Source: Parietaria judaica (lineage: Eukaryota; Streptophyta; Magnoliopsida; Rosales; Urticaceae). Taken from it: DNA of 64,000 nucleotides. Position 1 is the first letter of the stretch; each line of letters starts with the position of its first letter. Below are positions 32,885 to 44,952 of the stretch, piece after piece. The notes under the pieces were generated by a model. That model saw nothing but the letters and a program-made list of their open reading frames with translations, made no database searches and was not told where the DNA came from. A program made the translations under genes and the position numbers. The stretch is from the NCBI GenBank assembly GCA_954871525.1, contig OX940861.1, positions 40,685,201 to 40,749,200 on the forward strand, written 5' to 3'.

Positions 32885-35089
32885 TACTCATGTTAAATAT
32901 TTTGTAATACTGAAATATTTATAAAAATTAGTGGTTAAACTATCCAAAGTTAATATTTTAGATTCCTACGCGGAAGAAAACGAATTCGCTCACTATCTCT
33001 TGTTGACTTGATTTTTTTGTCGGGGATCAACATTTTAATGTGAGAGGAACAAATTAACACAGCTTTAAAGGGAAAAATATAAAGCAAACCGGAGACATGC
33101 GAGTTTCGCGTGGTTATATTCAGTTAACGAAGTGCAGTCCGTAAGAGTTTCACTCTGACGTTCTATAAAGCGTTATAAAAGAAAGTATACATGGATCGCG
33201 TTTCGGGAGAACCCAAGCGTGACAGGAGAAAATACAAGAGCGAGATCCGAGTCCCTTATCAAGAAAATGATAGATCCTAGAAGTGGCAGAACATGGGCTG
33301 CGGGGGGAGGGGAGGCTCTATCGTAGGCAGATGATCTCTTGCTCGGTCGAAGGGGATTCTAATCAATCCAAATTCTCACGAAGCCTGGCCTACTCTTCTT
33401 ATTTCTCTATTTTTCTCTCTCTTTATCAAAGGCTTCATCGTGGTGATCTAGAGATAGCTAGAGATTGGCCGAGGATTTGCTGGGAGAGGCCGGACCTTTT
33501 TTCTTATTAGAGGCCTTATGTAGGCACGACCAAGGAGTGTAGCAACATAGGGCATGACATGTAATCTAGGTAGACCTACAGGCAAGACCAGAGCCGGTTT
33601 GAGCTTTATGTGACTTTTGGGGCCCTATTAATTAAACAAATAATTCAATTAAGTTTTAATGCAAAGTATTAATATATGAAATTTATAACCTTTTTACATG
33701 CAAGATATAAATTTAAATTCTATGAGAAAAAAAAAATCATGAAAACCTTGATAAAAGCCAATGGACGAAGGAGAAAGGGCAAAAGAAATAATTTTATTTC
33801 ACAAAATTTGATCTGTATATGAGTTGAGAAGAAAAAAAAATGATTAAAATATATGAAAAAGTCATTAAATAAGTAAGGACGAATTGATAAATGTGACTAT
33901 GCAATATAACCTATAATTCTATATCTATATAGAAGCAAAATCTCAAGTGATGACATACACAATCAAAAAGCAAAGAATTTGGTACTCTTATTTTCTAAAT
34001 TTTTTTATTTTTTTAAAGCAATTTATTTACTACACTCACACTATACACCTACATGATTTTCCAAGTGCACATTCAATAAGAGGAATCAAGTTCAATGTCA
34101 TAATTTTTTTATCTCTTAAACTATTCACCTACATGATTTTTTCAAGTGCACATTCAATAAGAGGAATCAAGTTTAATGTCATAATTTTTTAATCTTTTAA
34201 ACGTAAATACTAAATATCATGAATCAACTTTAAATATCATCAAGTGAATTTATTAATTAACGTTATGAATATATATTTAGTTTTTATTATTTATGGATGG
34301 AAGCCTTTTGAATTCTCCTCATTAATGTGTATCCTAAAAAAGGTTTTCATATTTATTGTGAATGAAACTCATAAACATTCAAATAACATAAAATAGAAAA
34401 ATGGAAGGTTACTTTCCCTGAAAAACATTCATACAATTTTGATCTATTGTACAATGTATTTTTATAATTGGGTTTAATATAATATTACATGGACTTCTAT
34501 GAGTTTGTTATTTTTTTTTTAAGGAATGCATCGCCATCCTCCGTCTGCCTTTGTTGGTGAAACACTCTCTTTGCTAAAAATTTGTATTGGGTTTGAATCT
34601 ATAATTGTTATTTTAGATTTTTATTTTCCCCATAATATTTTTTTCCTTTGTAGTCGTTTCTCATCCCCGTTATATTTCTTCGGTGAGATTCTTTTTGCCT
34701 CGATTTTGTTTTAAATATTCTATTGATTTGTTTTTTTTTTTTTTATGCTCTATTCACTTTCAGTTTATTTTAAAGTTGTATATCTGCCATTTTTTTAGGT
34801 TTTCATTCAATTATGTTTCTAACTGCTTTGTGGTTTGATTTATTTTTTTTTCAATTTCTCCACTTTTGAAGTGATCATCTATATTTATATAATATGATAT
34901 TGTTAAATAAAGTTATATCTATGTTAATTAGCTACATCTATGTGGGAGTTTATATCTCTCGGTAAAATATCTTAGAGTTTTAGTCAATACTATTTCAATT
35001 TTCAGTTAACGCGTCTATGTGGGACAGCTATGTTGCAGCTCAAATGAGAAGATCCATTAGGGATATATCCACAATATGGGTGTTTCTCT
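32885..35089. other. AT-rich intergenic DNA
   Basis: A scrap at 33589-33650 (agagccggtttgagc) resembles a common dispersed repeat. 33100-33520 is less AT-rich, but I cannot assign it to a family. An 80-bp duplication lies at 34.05-34.2 kb. No gene is supported. Confidence 0.4.
34046..34200. repeat. 80-bp direct duplication
   Basis: The phrase cacctacatgatttt followed by caagtgcacattcaataaga and ggaatcaagtt(c/t)aatgtcataa occurs at 34046 and 34126, with only a few differences. Confidence 0.92.
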
Positions 35090-35300
35090 GATAAACAAAT
35101 AAGATCATTTAGCGATGGAAGGAGATCAATTTCAGATACCAAATGCATTTTTAACATGTTACCCATTCTCACTGCAATGACTGATCTTGCTACCGTTGAA
35201 TCGGTGTGAAATCGTAGTGTTTCTTGGCTTTTTGTGCTACCCAGGACTTATTCTGGTGTAGGTTTTTATCTCTGTTAGTTTCCCTAGTCTTCTGCTTGGT

Positions 35301-36362
35301 ATGACGCTAACCAAATCGTTCTGCGCTGGGGACTTGGGGCTCGAAGTCGGGGACCAGCCCGTCGCCGGAGATGGAGGGGGAAGCTTCGTTCTTCTTGGAA
35401 AACTGATTTCGCCTAAAAGGTTTTGCAGAAATACCATCACAGCTGTTCTGTCTAGGGTTTGGGAAAGGATGGAGGAGTGGTCGGTGGCGGAGTTAATACC
35501 GGGGATCTGGAAATTTGTCTTCAAGAACCAGCGCGATAAGGACTCCGTGCTCAGTAGAAGACCCTGGACTATTCGGGGAGCCCTGCTTCTCATTTTCCCC
35601 TGGCCGGAACATCTTACGTTGGACGAAGTCTCCTTCTCCTCCTGCCCTGTCTGGACCCGCCTGGTGGGCCTTCCGCCGGCGATGATCTCCGAGAAGATCC
35701 TGACTCGAATTGCTGAAACCTTCGGAACCCCCATCGACTGCAAAGTCAGCAAGGACGCTAGGTTTGCCGCTTTCGCGAGGTTCCGAGTTGAGATCGACAT
35801 CTCTAAACCCCTCCAAGTTGGTTTCTTCTTCGACAAATCTGACCAGAGCTCCATTTGGATTCAAGCCAAATATGAGAATGGTGCCCACGAATGTCTCCGT
35901 GAAGAGGATACCCTTATCTCGAAGGTAGGATTCATCTCAGTACCTATGTTCGGCGATTGGCTCAACGCGAACTCTAAGGAGATAAGCAGCTTCTCCAATG
36001 GCGGAAGGGGGAGATCCCAGAGGGCAAATCCGTCCTCTGGGACGGAGGGTTCCTCCCACGCGCCTTCGTCTCTCTCCCCACCTGCTCCTTCCGCTACAGA
36101 CATGGCGTTGGGCATCGTGCAGACCGATTTGATAGGCCATGGACCTGTACCATCTGGGGTGCCCTGTCCGACGGCGAGCGCAGAAATGTCAGACTTGCAG
36201 AAGCCCCTTTCCATTCCAGGCCATGCTCTACGAGGTAGGGATCCTTCACTCCCTGCCTTACCTTGTTTGGGAGAGACAAACAAGACAGCTGTCTTCCCCA
36301 CCATCGAAGGAAAAGGGTTTCAAAACCCTAGTTACAACAAGATTGAGAATGGCCCCAATTAG
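35301..36362 (+). pseudogene. LINE ORF1 (DUF4283, gag-like RNA-binding protein)
   Basis: LLGKLISPKRFCRNTI, IPGIWKFVFKNQRDKD and RRPWTIRGALLLIFPWPE match the DUF4283 domain (about residues 30-120). VWTRLVGLPPAMISEKI follows. Where relatives have a CCHC knuckle (after IWIQAKYEN) the sequence jumps to HECLREEDTLISKVGF, so the knuckle seems to have been deleted. The C-terminal half is Ser/Pro-rich. The frame ends at 36362, and related linker coding resumes in another frame at 36390-36842. Confidence 0.8.
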
Positions 36363-36389
36363 TTTGGGTGGCCCATTTCGAATGCAAGC

Positions 36390-36842
36390 ATGGGCCCATT
36401 CCCAGTGAACCCCCAACTAATCCCAGCTTTAGTGGCCCAGGCCCACACAAACACCCCTGATTCCCACCCTGTGCTGGCAGATTTTTTTAAAGGCTTGGAA
36501 GGCAAACCCAAGGCTAAAAATAAGCACGGGAAAAAAGAGACCCCGCGGCAAAAGTCCCATTCTTTTTCTTCTCTGGGCAGTAACGGTCTTGACGTGCTGA
36601 GCAAGGCAGAGAGAGGGAAAAAAAGGAAAATGGATGAGGCGTCTCTCCTTGCCGTCCCTATTGTTCAGAAAAATGATGATGTCTCTATTCCTCAGGGGAT
36701 CGAGGTGGTTAGACCGGATATGACCGATGAAGCTAGATTAGGTGTGGTTGTGCACGGGGAGGACCATCGCAGTAAGGGGAATTTCTGCCCATTGGCTCCG
36801 ATATCGGCAGCCCGCCTCGGCCGGGCTGACCGGAAGCCATGA
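36390..36842 (+). pseudogene. LINE ORF1 tail / linker to ORF2
   Basis: A Lys-rich stretch (GKPKAKNKHGKKETPRQK, RGKKRKMDEASLL) is typical of the basic tail of plant LINE ORF1. Its stop overlaps the ORF2 start codon at 36839 by four bases. Confidence 0.55.
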
Positions 36843-37687
36843 AGATTTTATGTTGGAACGCCCGAGGGTTGGGCAACCCTTGGACGAAGGGCCGCTTGCG
36901 GAGACTAATTTGCGAGCGGAAACCGGACCTCCTCTTCCTCTCAGAAACAAAACTTAGAGGGGGTCAGGCGGAAAAATTAAAGGGGCGTCTTGGCTTTACA
37001 AATGGGTTTGGGGTTCCGGCTATCGGTTTGAGTGGAGGGTTAAATCTCTTATGGAAGGAAAATTTTTACATCACCATTCGAAGCTTTAGTAGGGGCCATA
37101 TTGACGTATTAGCGGTGGACGAATTGGGCTCTCCATTTCGATTCACCGAGTTCTATGGGAAACCAAAGGAAAGCTCTCGTCACCTTTCTTGGGAGCTTTT
37201 AAGGAGGATTTACAACAGGGATGATTCTCGTTGGTTGTGTGCGGGCGACTTCAACGAAGTCCTATTTGACTACGAGCACTCGAGCCATACGAGGCGTAGG
37301 ACAAAAGGCATGGAGGACTTTGCGGAGGCTCTTGAAGCTTGCGGCCTTATTGATCTCGGGTTTCAAGGCGAGATATTCACATGGAGCAACATGCAAGTCG
37401 GTGCTAGAAATGTCTAATGCCGGCTTGATCGAGCATGCGCTAACCCGGATTGGAAGAGGCTTTACCCGGCGAGCGCGGTGGTAGTTCTTGATTTTTGGGG
37501 GTCGGACCACCGGGTCATTCTCATCGACACAGTGGGTAAACCACCCATCACGCTTGGGAATACGGGTTCTTCACGACGATGAGCTTTTGAACCGGGGTGG
37601 CTCACTAACAACCAATGTGCGGCGGTTGTCCGGGATACTTGGCTTCACGGCCGTGAAAGCTACCGTAATGGAGGATGTGACCGTGGT
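36839..37687 (+). pseudogene. LINE ORF2, AP-type endonuclease domain
   Basis: MKILCWNARGLGNPWTKG is the classic N-terminus. KPDLLFLSETKL has the catalytic Glu, then WLCAGDFNEVLFDYE and GFQGEIFTWSN. A TAA at about 37415 falls inside the ARNVQxRLDRA motif, probably from CAA. After it GSDHRVILI (catalytic SDH) is readable in the same frame, with further damage near 37580. Confidence 0.88.
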
Positions 37688-39354
37688 TTGGCCGATTGCA
37701 AGATAGCCCACCAAAAGTGGGCTCGCTCATCTTTCGGGCCCCGAGAGAAAAGGATTAAGAATCTTACCACTCGCCTTGAAAGAATTAATAAAGAGACTTT
37801 TTCTCCGGCTAACCGGTTGGAAGCGAAGAGGCTTGGTACCGAGCTCGAGTCTCTCATTCTTGTTGAAGAACATTATTGGCAACAAAGAGCGCGGGCGGAT
37901 TGGCTCAAGGGGGATGACAAAAACTCCGCTTATTTTCATTCGAGAGCGGTGCGCCATAAGTCCCAAAATGCTATCTGGGGCATTCTTAATGAAGAGGGGG
38001 AATGGATAACGTCGGAGGTTGAGGTACGGGGTGTTTTTGCTAGATATTTTGAGGACATTTTTGCTTCCAATGGCGCTTCCGAGCATGATTTTTCTAGGAT
38101 CACCAGAGAAGACATAAGCACCCTCTCGGATGTGCATCAAAGCCTCACGAGCGAGGAATTCACCGGGGAGGAGGTTGATTTGGCTCTTTTTTCCATGGGA
38201 CTGAGGAAGGCCCCGGGCCCCGACGGTTTCCATGCGCTCTTTTTCCAAAAGCTTTGGGATACCGTGGGACCGAATATTCGGGATGATTGCTTGGCGGTTT
38301 TGAACGGGAGAGCTAGTGCTAGAAAGTGGAATTCTACCAATATTGTCCTCATTCCAAAGATTAAGAACCCTACGAAGGTCAAAGATTATCCGTCGATTAG
38401 TCTTTGTAACGTTATTCTCAAGCTTGTCACGAAGGTGGTGGCGAATCGGATAAAAACGGTGCTTTTGTCTGTCATTTCCGACTCTCAAAGCGCGTTTCTC
38501 CCCGGTCGCCTAATTTCGGATAACGCCGATATTGCCTTCGAGCTCCTTCCTTCCATTAGGAGAAAGACCACGGGCAAGAAAGGGGTCTTGGTGCTCAAGC
38601 TTGACATGAGCAAAGCGTACGATCGTGTTGAATGGGGGTTGTCATTTCTATGTTAAAGCGAATGGGCTTCGGATCGAGAGTTATTAATGTGGTTCGGGAT
38701 TGTATTTCGACACCGGTCTTCTCTATCGTTATTAACGGGAGGACGGGTGGTGCAATTGTACCCAAACGAGGCCTTCGGCAAGGATGCCCTCTATCCCCCT
38801 ATCTTTTCCTTGTATGTGCGGAGGGCTTTTCCGCTCTTATTCGGGGACAAGAGAGACTCGGCCTCCTCCGGGGATTCATATGTAGACCCGCGGCTCCTCC
38901 GGTGACTCACCTTCTCTTTGCGGACGATAGCCTCATTTTTTGTGAGGCTAACGAGGAGTGTTGCCACGCTATTATTTCAATTCTCAAAGCCTATGAAAGA
39001 GGATCCGGTCAAGTCGTGAATATGGAAAAGTCGGCGATGGTGTGCTCTAGTAATACCCCGGCGGAAAAATCGGTTCTTTTCTCTAACCTTTTTCACATTC
39101 CCGTCGTGAACGAACTTGAAACCTACCTCGGACTTCCGATCCATGTTGGTAGAAACAAAGTAGCTCTTTTTAGCACCATCACGGCTCGGGTTCTAAAACA
39201 TCTTAAAGATTGGAAGGCGAAGTTGTTTTCGACCGGGGGTCGGGAAGTCCTCGTGAAGGCGGTGGTTCAAGCGATCCCTACGTATACTATGAGCCTCTTT
39301 CGGCTTCCGTCGTCTCTCATCAAGGACCTTCATAGGCACATTGCCTGGTTTTGG
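37688..39354 (+). pseudogene. LINE ORF2, reverse transcriptase domain
   Basis: RADWLKGDDKNSAYFHSRA, RKAPGPDGFHALFFQKLW, ISDSQSAFLPGRLISDN and VLKLDMSKAYDRVEW lead to a single-base deletion near 38641. In the next frame, LRQGCPLSPYLFLVCAEG and HLLFADDSLIF (catalytic FADD) follow, then YLGLPIHVGRNK and STGGREVLVKAVVQAIP. After AWFW a TGA replaces the expected Trp. Confidence 0.93.
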
Positions 39355-40298
39355 TGAGGGGGACGGAGGAAAAACGGAAAATCCATTGGAAACGATGGGA
39401 TATCATCGCTAAGCCCAAATCGGAGGGGGGTTTAGGCTTCAAGGACCTAGGACACTTCAACCGAGCCCTCGTAGGTCGCCTCACGTGGTAAATTATCCAA
39501 CACCCGGATTGCTTGATGGCTCGAGTTCTTAAGGCCAAATACTTTTCGGATTCATCGGTGCTTTGAGTGTAAGACCATTTTTCCTTCCTTTGCAAAAGCC
39601 TTTGTTGGGGTCGGAATTTAGTGCGGCGGTGTGTTAGGTGGCAAGTCGGAGAGGGGAATCTTTGAGCCTTCTCGCAACCTTGGATCCAAAGACCCGGTAG
39701 CTTCTCCGTCCTCTCTAAGGAACCCGACGATGGATACCCGTGGAGAGTAGCCGACTTCATTTCCAATGGAAGTTGGAATCGGGATCTTATCACCTCCATG
39801 ATGATTCCGTTTGACGCTGAAGCTATTCTAAAGATTCCCCTCGGAAGCGATGACTACAAAGACCGCTTGGTTTGGCACTTTGAAGAGGATGGACACTACA
39901 CGGTTCGTTCGGGTTACCGGCTTGCGAGGGCGGAGGTTCGAGTGGGCCCCTCGAGTTCCTCTTGTGGGGAACAACATTGGTGGAAGAAATTATGGGGTCT
40001 CCAAATCCCGCCCAAGGTCAAACACTTTGTGTGGCGGGCATGGTACGAGGCTTTACCTACGTTCGGTGCACTTCGGGGTCGTGGTGTGGAGTGTCTCCCT
40101 TTTTGCAAGTTTTGTGGCGCGTTTTCGGAAGACATAAATCATGCGTTGTGGTCGTGCGTACGGGCTCAAGCCCTTTGGGAGTGCTCGTCCTTGCATAAAT
40201 GGGCGGAGAAGACGGCGGCGGTTCCGTTTCGGGAACTTTGTTTGAGGGCCCTTGACGCTCTATCCACGGCGGACTTGGAGTTTTTTTGTGGGATCATT
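39355..40298 (+). pseudogene. LINE ORF2, linker and zf-RVT region
   Basis: 39355-39797 still reads EKRKIHWKRWDIIAKPK and GGLGFKDLGHFNRALVG but is cut by at least four stops. From 39798 an open frame gives DRLVWHFEEDGHYTVRSGY, WWKKLWGLQIPPKVKHFVWR and CKFCGAFSEDINHALWSC, the zf-RVT motif set. Confidence 0.88.
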
Positions 40299-40319
40299 TA
40301 GACGACGTGGTCCGACCAA

Positions 40320-40543
40320 AACTTAAAGCTCTTCGAGAACCATGCCAAATTGCCGGAAGTGTGGATCGAGGAGATTGTGTGTTGGTTTGATAGCTTCAAA
40401 AAGTGCACTAGCGGTACGGAGCACTTGGCATTGGTTCGGCCTATTACACGTCGGGGGTGGTCGGGGGCCGAAGACGGAGGCATCAAACTCAATGTCGATG
40501 CGGCGTGGGACAAGGATACCGGACAAGTGGCATTTGGTGGGGT
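40320..40543 (+). pseudogene. LINE RNase H, first part
   Basis: GIKLNVDAAWDKDTGQ holds the first catalytic Asp. The domain breaks at FGGV, precisely at the TSD of the inserted LTR. Confidence 0.9.
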
Positions 40544-41039
40544 TGTTGGGGAAAATATTTAATGTCCCCTCTGTCATATCTCGGGATGGGCCCTCGATCC
40601 ATCGGGGTAACCTTTAAAAATTTGTTTTTACACAGAAATGCCCATTTTACACTTTCCGAAGTTACTTCCTTTTCCTAGAATCGAGCACCAAGATAACTGA
40701 GATTTGATCGGTTAAGTAATTAGTTATTTATTCAAACACGTAATTATTAATTCTAGTAAAGGAAATAAATAAAGCAATAAAATGGTTTTGCAATTATTTA
40801 CCCAATGCATAAGGCCGTACCTATTTTTCACGATGACTTCCACTGCGCTTTCTGAATTTGGGCAGAGCTTCCGCCGGCCTTTGAGAATGCGCCTAGGGAG
40901 GTTGAGCAGAGCTTCCGCACGACTTCTAAAACGACAAGGAAACTCCCAAAGCCTTCCGGGATATTCTCTAGAACTTCCTCGTACACAAAGCGTGGGCTTC
41001 GTTTGACGGAACTTCGTTGCTTCTAGCCTTGCCGATTTC

Positions 41040-41073
<34 letters not shown>

Positions 41074-43254
41074 CTTTTAGAGAGAGAGCTCGAATTTTGC
41101 ATGTGAGAGTGTTATAGAAATGTGATGCTTAAGCCTTGTATTTATAGTAAAAGGCATGCACACATAACTTCCAATTTTAGATAAATCAATTAACCTTAAT
41201 TAGTGTCAATTACAAATCAATCAACCCTAATTAGTGTTAAGCATAAATCAATCAAGAATCAATTCCAACCTTCCCATTTAAATAGGAGTTCGAAATTATG
41301 ATGATTGAAATACCTAAGATTTAATTTCATATGATTTAAATATGTATCATGAAAATCAAATACCTACCATATTAGGTAAAATTCGATTTCATCATATTTT
41401 AATCAAGGGAATACATTTTCTTTAATTAAAACAAATACCAAGAAATCCAATCCCATTCCATGAATAGGTGTTGTCGATTTCTAACATTATTTTTAATCAA
41501 AAAAATTAATTCCAATTAAATCAAATTAGGTGACACGTGATTTATCAATCTTTTCCTTATTTGTAAATAACCTATCAATTAAATAATGTCATGAATCAAT
41601 CAATATCAATTCTCATGCATTATGAATCTTTATTTAAAACTTGCAAATCAAGTTCTTATGATTCATGCATAATTAATATTCATGATATGATTCTTATTTA
41701 TTTATTTAATTTAGATTAATACCATATTTGAATATGATTAATTAGTATCTTAAATTACCATAACATATAAATTTCGATTTCTACTCATGTTCAAAATCGC
41801 CAACTTATTGCTTGATAACCAAGCTTGGTAATTTCCATGATTCAAAATCTTACCTTATATGTTTATCATGATAATTAACATAATTAATCTTTAATTAAAA
41901 TATGATAAGGAAAATACCTAGTGGGCTTATACACCAAGGCTTGGTCGAATTTCCTCTCTTACTATTATCTAAGATTAAACCCAATGGACCTAGCCCATTA
42001 ATTTTATCTTTAAGTAATTCTCATGAATTAACATAACCTCTTGTTATGATATATAATTCATATATTTTTCTCTGTAGATTTTACACATAAAATCATAGAA
42101 GAAAAACCTCTTAGAATTAAATTTAATACAACATTGATGTTGACAATTTATTCCAGTTTTGACTTTTTTTGATCAGCTATTTCTTTGGCAAAACTTTCCA
42201 AAACTTGACACAAGCTTCAGTTTCAATTGTTCTATCATAAATTAGAATAAAAAATATTCTAATTGTACGATTGGTCCTTTACAGAGCTATCCTGGGGACC
42301 TTGGACCCACATCACTTAAGCTCCAACGGATTAATCCGTTAACTCCGGTGTTACTCCACTAAAAACCCAAAGCTGTACTCTTTAGTGATGCGAATAATAT
42401 ATTCCTTATATCTTAAGGTGTCCAGTGATATAATCAAATTCCAGTGATTAATCTTTCACTTGATGATTTACACTTGAGTAGGCGTTTTACCGTTTAGCCC
42501 CTTAGTGCTTTTCTTCTTGAATTCCATCGGTGGTATTGTAGACGACTCACTTACGATTTCGAGACGTAAGCTGCGCATGAGTCCCGTACTACTTCTCACG
42601 ACCGACAATTCCGGGAATCATCTTGACTTAGTAAAAAGCTATGTGATATCCATATCTGTGATCGAGCTACCCTTCCCTGTCGACTATCATGTTCCCAATA
42701 TAGCGGCTTTGGGAACAACGTTATGTTGTGTTCTTTAACTAGCAAATCAAAGAACAATCAAGCTAACAGTCAGGGTTCAAGATCACTTCAGGATTTAGAT
42801 TAATTACCATTTGACCATCTTTTACGACTTAGTTCAAAGTTGTCAGTGACGGTCTTAGTTGAGCAACTTTCAGAACTTAGTCAAGTCCTATCCAGTACAA
42901 AGACACTTCGTACTTAATACACTTAATGGGTATGACACACATATCTATCCAGAATAGGATTTTCTTCATTTAGTCGTATTAATGACTTTATCAATTAAGA
43001 GGCTCTCACCCGCTTAATTAAGTCACGGATACATTTAAGTTCATTTATTGAATCTATCAATTCTTCCTCACATTAACTCTTGTGTGATGGATAGATTACA
43101 ATTGCATTCCATTATGAACTATGGATTAACATTCGATTATACATAAAGAACTATAAAAAAGATTATCATAATAAGTGCATTCTTTATTAAGAGTGACGTC
43201 ATAAACTTTTACAATGGGTAAATAAAACATTGTTTAAGGGCAATATGCCTAACA
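40544..43254. mobile_element. Solo LTR, 2711 bp, inserted in the LINE RNase H
   Basis: It starts TGTTGGGGAAAATATTT and ends GGGCAATATGCCTAACA, so the termini are TG..CA with inverted TGTTRGG/CCTAACA. The 5-bp repeat ggggt lies at 40539-40543 and 43255-43259. There is no gag or pol and no internal direct repeat, so this is an LTR-LTR recombination product of a large-LTR retrotransposon. A GA microsatellite lies at 41041-41070 inside it. Its first 500 bp are related to the relic at 5.8-6.2 kb. Confidence 0.92.
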
Positions 43255-43653
43255 GGGGTAGCAAGAGACAACCGGGGAAGACTCCTCGGGTTTACGGCAA
43301 CGTCCATGGAGAAGGTAGACTCGATCTTATCCGCGGAATGTTTTGCAATACGTCATGGCCTCCATTTCATTCTCGAAATAGGTTGGATGGTGTCGGAGGT
43401 GGAAACCGATAGTCTACGTGCAACCCGCCTTGTCAACGGGGGAAGTCTTAATTGTGTCCAAGGCCTGATTATAGCGAACATTAGGAGCTTGACTAGTGTG
43501 GTCAAGTGCCGTTGGGCTCCTCGTTCATGTAATGAGGCGGCGAACTTTGTAGCTCGATACCGGCTTGCGGGCCGTATTCCCGACATGTGGTCGTGTGTTT
43601 GCCCGGATTGGTTTGTAAGCACTATCCTTAGGGAATTAAATCCCGATCATTAA
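43255..43653 (+). pseudogene. LINE RNase H, second part
   Basis: From the TSD the frame reads GVARDNRGRLLGF. SILSAECFAIRHGL has the catalytic Glu and VETDSLRA the next Asp, ending WFVSTILRELNPDH. It follows the first part without loss when the LTR and one TSD are ignored. Confidence 0.92.
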
Positions 43654-43684
43654 TACATGGCTACGTTTTTCTTCAAAAAAAAAA

Positions 43685-44179
43685 GTTTCTCTTATTTTTG
43701 TATTTCGGAAAATTTAAATCAGCAAGTAATGTTGTTTGAAATACATTTCACATTTTTTTTTCTTTATCATAGATCTTTTTTTATTTATTTTAAGTTTCCC
43801 AAGTATTTTATATTGACTCTGGATTTTGGGTAGTATATAAATATATATATAGATATAATTCCATCGTATCATGGAGTATAATGGATTTTGGGTAGTATAT
43901 AAGTATAATGGATTTCACTTACATGCTATTATTCATTTCGACATATTTTGTTGTTGTGAGAATAGTATTTTTTTTTTTTAATCGAAGATTGAGCAATAAA
44001 GAAGTTAATGTATAGTTTTCCCACATTTCTTTTTAGCTGTGAAGGTATTAAGGTTAATCTAAGTTAATGTTTAACCTTAAGATTTTGTAATTGATTCCCA
44101 AAGAGGAAACATCATACACAAAGTTGAGTTCAGTTGGGTAGAAATGCAGCGACACGGAATTACGGCATGCCAATGAGGT
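43685..44179. other. AT-rich spacer
   Basis: A short direct duplication (tggattttgggtagtatata at about 43825 and 43891) is the only structure seen. Confidence 0.4.
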
Positions 44180-44912
44180 TCTCGGTAAGTTTTCATCGTT
44201 GTAGTTTTATACTTATCGCGATTTTTTGAACCGAAAAGTAGGGTACTTATCGCCCAAAGTTTTCAAGTATATTTTCTCGAAAAGTGAGGTACTTATCGCC
44301 CAAAAAACAAAAAGTTGACAAAAAATTTTGTTTTAATTACGACAAAAGTACCAATTAAATTTTCGACAAAAATAATTATGTTTGCACCAAAGTATAATCC
44401 ACACCACACATCGCCTCGCCACGCCCGGTCGGTCGGTCAGCGGCGGCGCGCGCGTGTGGTGGTGGAACATTTGTGTGAGTCCTCCCCTATCCACAAAATC
44501 CTATGACCCAAAGGGCCGAAGCCCTTATCCCAATTCTTTGGTATATAAACCATTTCATACTCTCGTAATCTATGATGTGGGACTTCTTAGAAAGAGAGGT
44601 AAACCATGTGCATATCAAAATTTCATTAACTTGTCAAACAAGTTTCAACATTTATGTTATGAAACATTTATGTTATGTTTATATTTAGTGACATTAGTAT
44701 TTTAAGTCATGTTTTGAGTGCAAAATATGTATGAAAATATTTTATAGATTTTTCATCGATAAATCCACCGATAAACAATTAATCCATCGATAAGTTCGAT
44801 AACGGCAAACAATAACTTTTATAGGTTTTCCATCGATAAATAAATCGGCAAACAATTAATCCGTCGATAACGGAAAACGATTTATCGGCAAAAACGGCAT
44901 TCAAATCCTTGG
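44180..44912. repeat. CGATAA-rich dispersed repeat
   Basis: ttatacttatcgcgatttttt and gtacttatcgcccaaa on the left, and catcgataaataaatcggc, cgtcgataacggaaaacg and ttatcggcaaaaacggc on the right, suggest one element with inverted CGATAA-rich ends. Related scraps are at 5.6 kb and 60.4-61.9 kb. Termini and TSD were not resolved. Confidence 0.45.
44495..44584 (-). promoter_or_regulatory. Candidate plant snRNA-type (Pol III) promoter with small hairpin RNA
   Basis: On the minus strand gtcccacatca (44573-44583) differs by one base from the plant snRNA upstream sequence element RTCCCACATCG. Exactly 23 bp later is tttatata (44542-44549), the spacing of Pol III-type U6/U3 genes. About 25 bp further is aagggcttcggccctt, a 6-bp stem with a UUCG loop (44511-44526), then a TTTT stop at 44495-44498. 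The predicted transcript is only about 27-35 nt. It is not U6, and it could be a chance motif in a dispersed repeat. Confidence 0.3.
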
Positions 44913-44952
44913 TTAATCCAATTGTACATGCATTATGTATTATATAATAGCA

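Larger units (their letters stand above)
35090..43684 (+). mobile_element. L1-type LINE with RNase H, split by a solo LTR
   Basis: The plus strand carries, in order, a DUF4283 ORF1, an AP-type endonuclease, reverse transcriptase, a zf-RVT region and RNase H, ending in a poly-A run at 43675-43684. This is the plant L1 layout. A candidate TSD gtttctct lies at 35082-35089 and 43685-43692, which would set the 5' end at 35090. Removing the 2711-bp solo LTR plus one TSD copy leaves about 5.9 kb. Several stops and frameshifts show it is inactive. Confidence 0.88.

Noticed and set aside
35237..39799. Long minus-strand open frames within the LINE
   Set aside because: Antisense shadows of LINE ORF1 and ORF2, whose plus-strand motifs are unambiguous.
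40544..43254. Complete LTR retrotransposon in the LINE
   Set aside because: No gag/pol motifs and no direct terminal repeat inside; one set of TG..CA ends with a TSD fits a solo LTR.
44511..44526. Bacterial-type terminator (UUCG hairpin)
   Set aside because: Eukaryotic context; the hairpin is discussed only as part of a possible Pol III unit.
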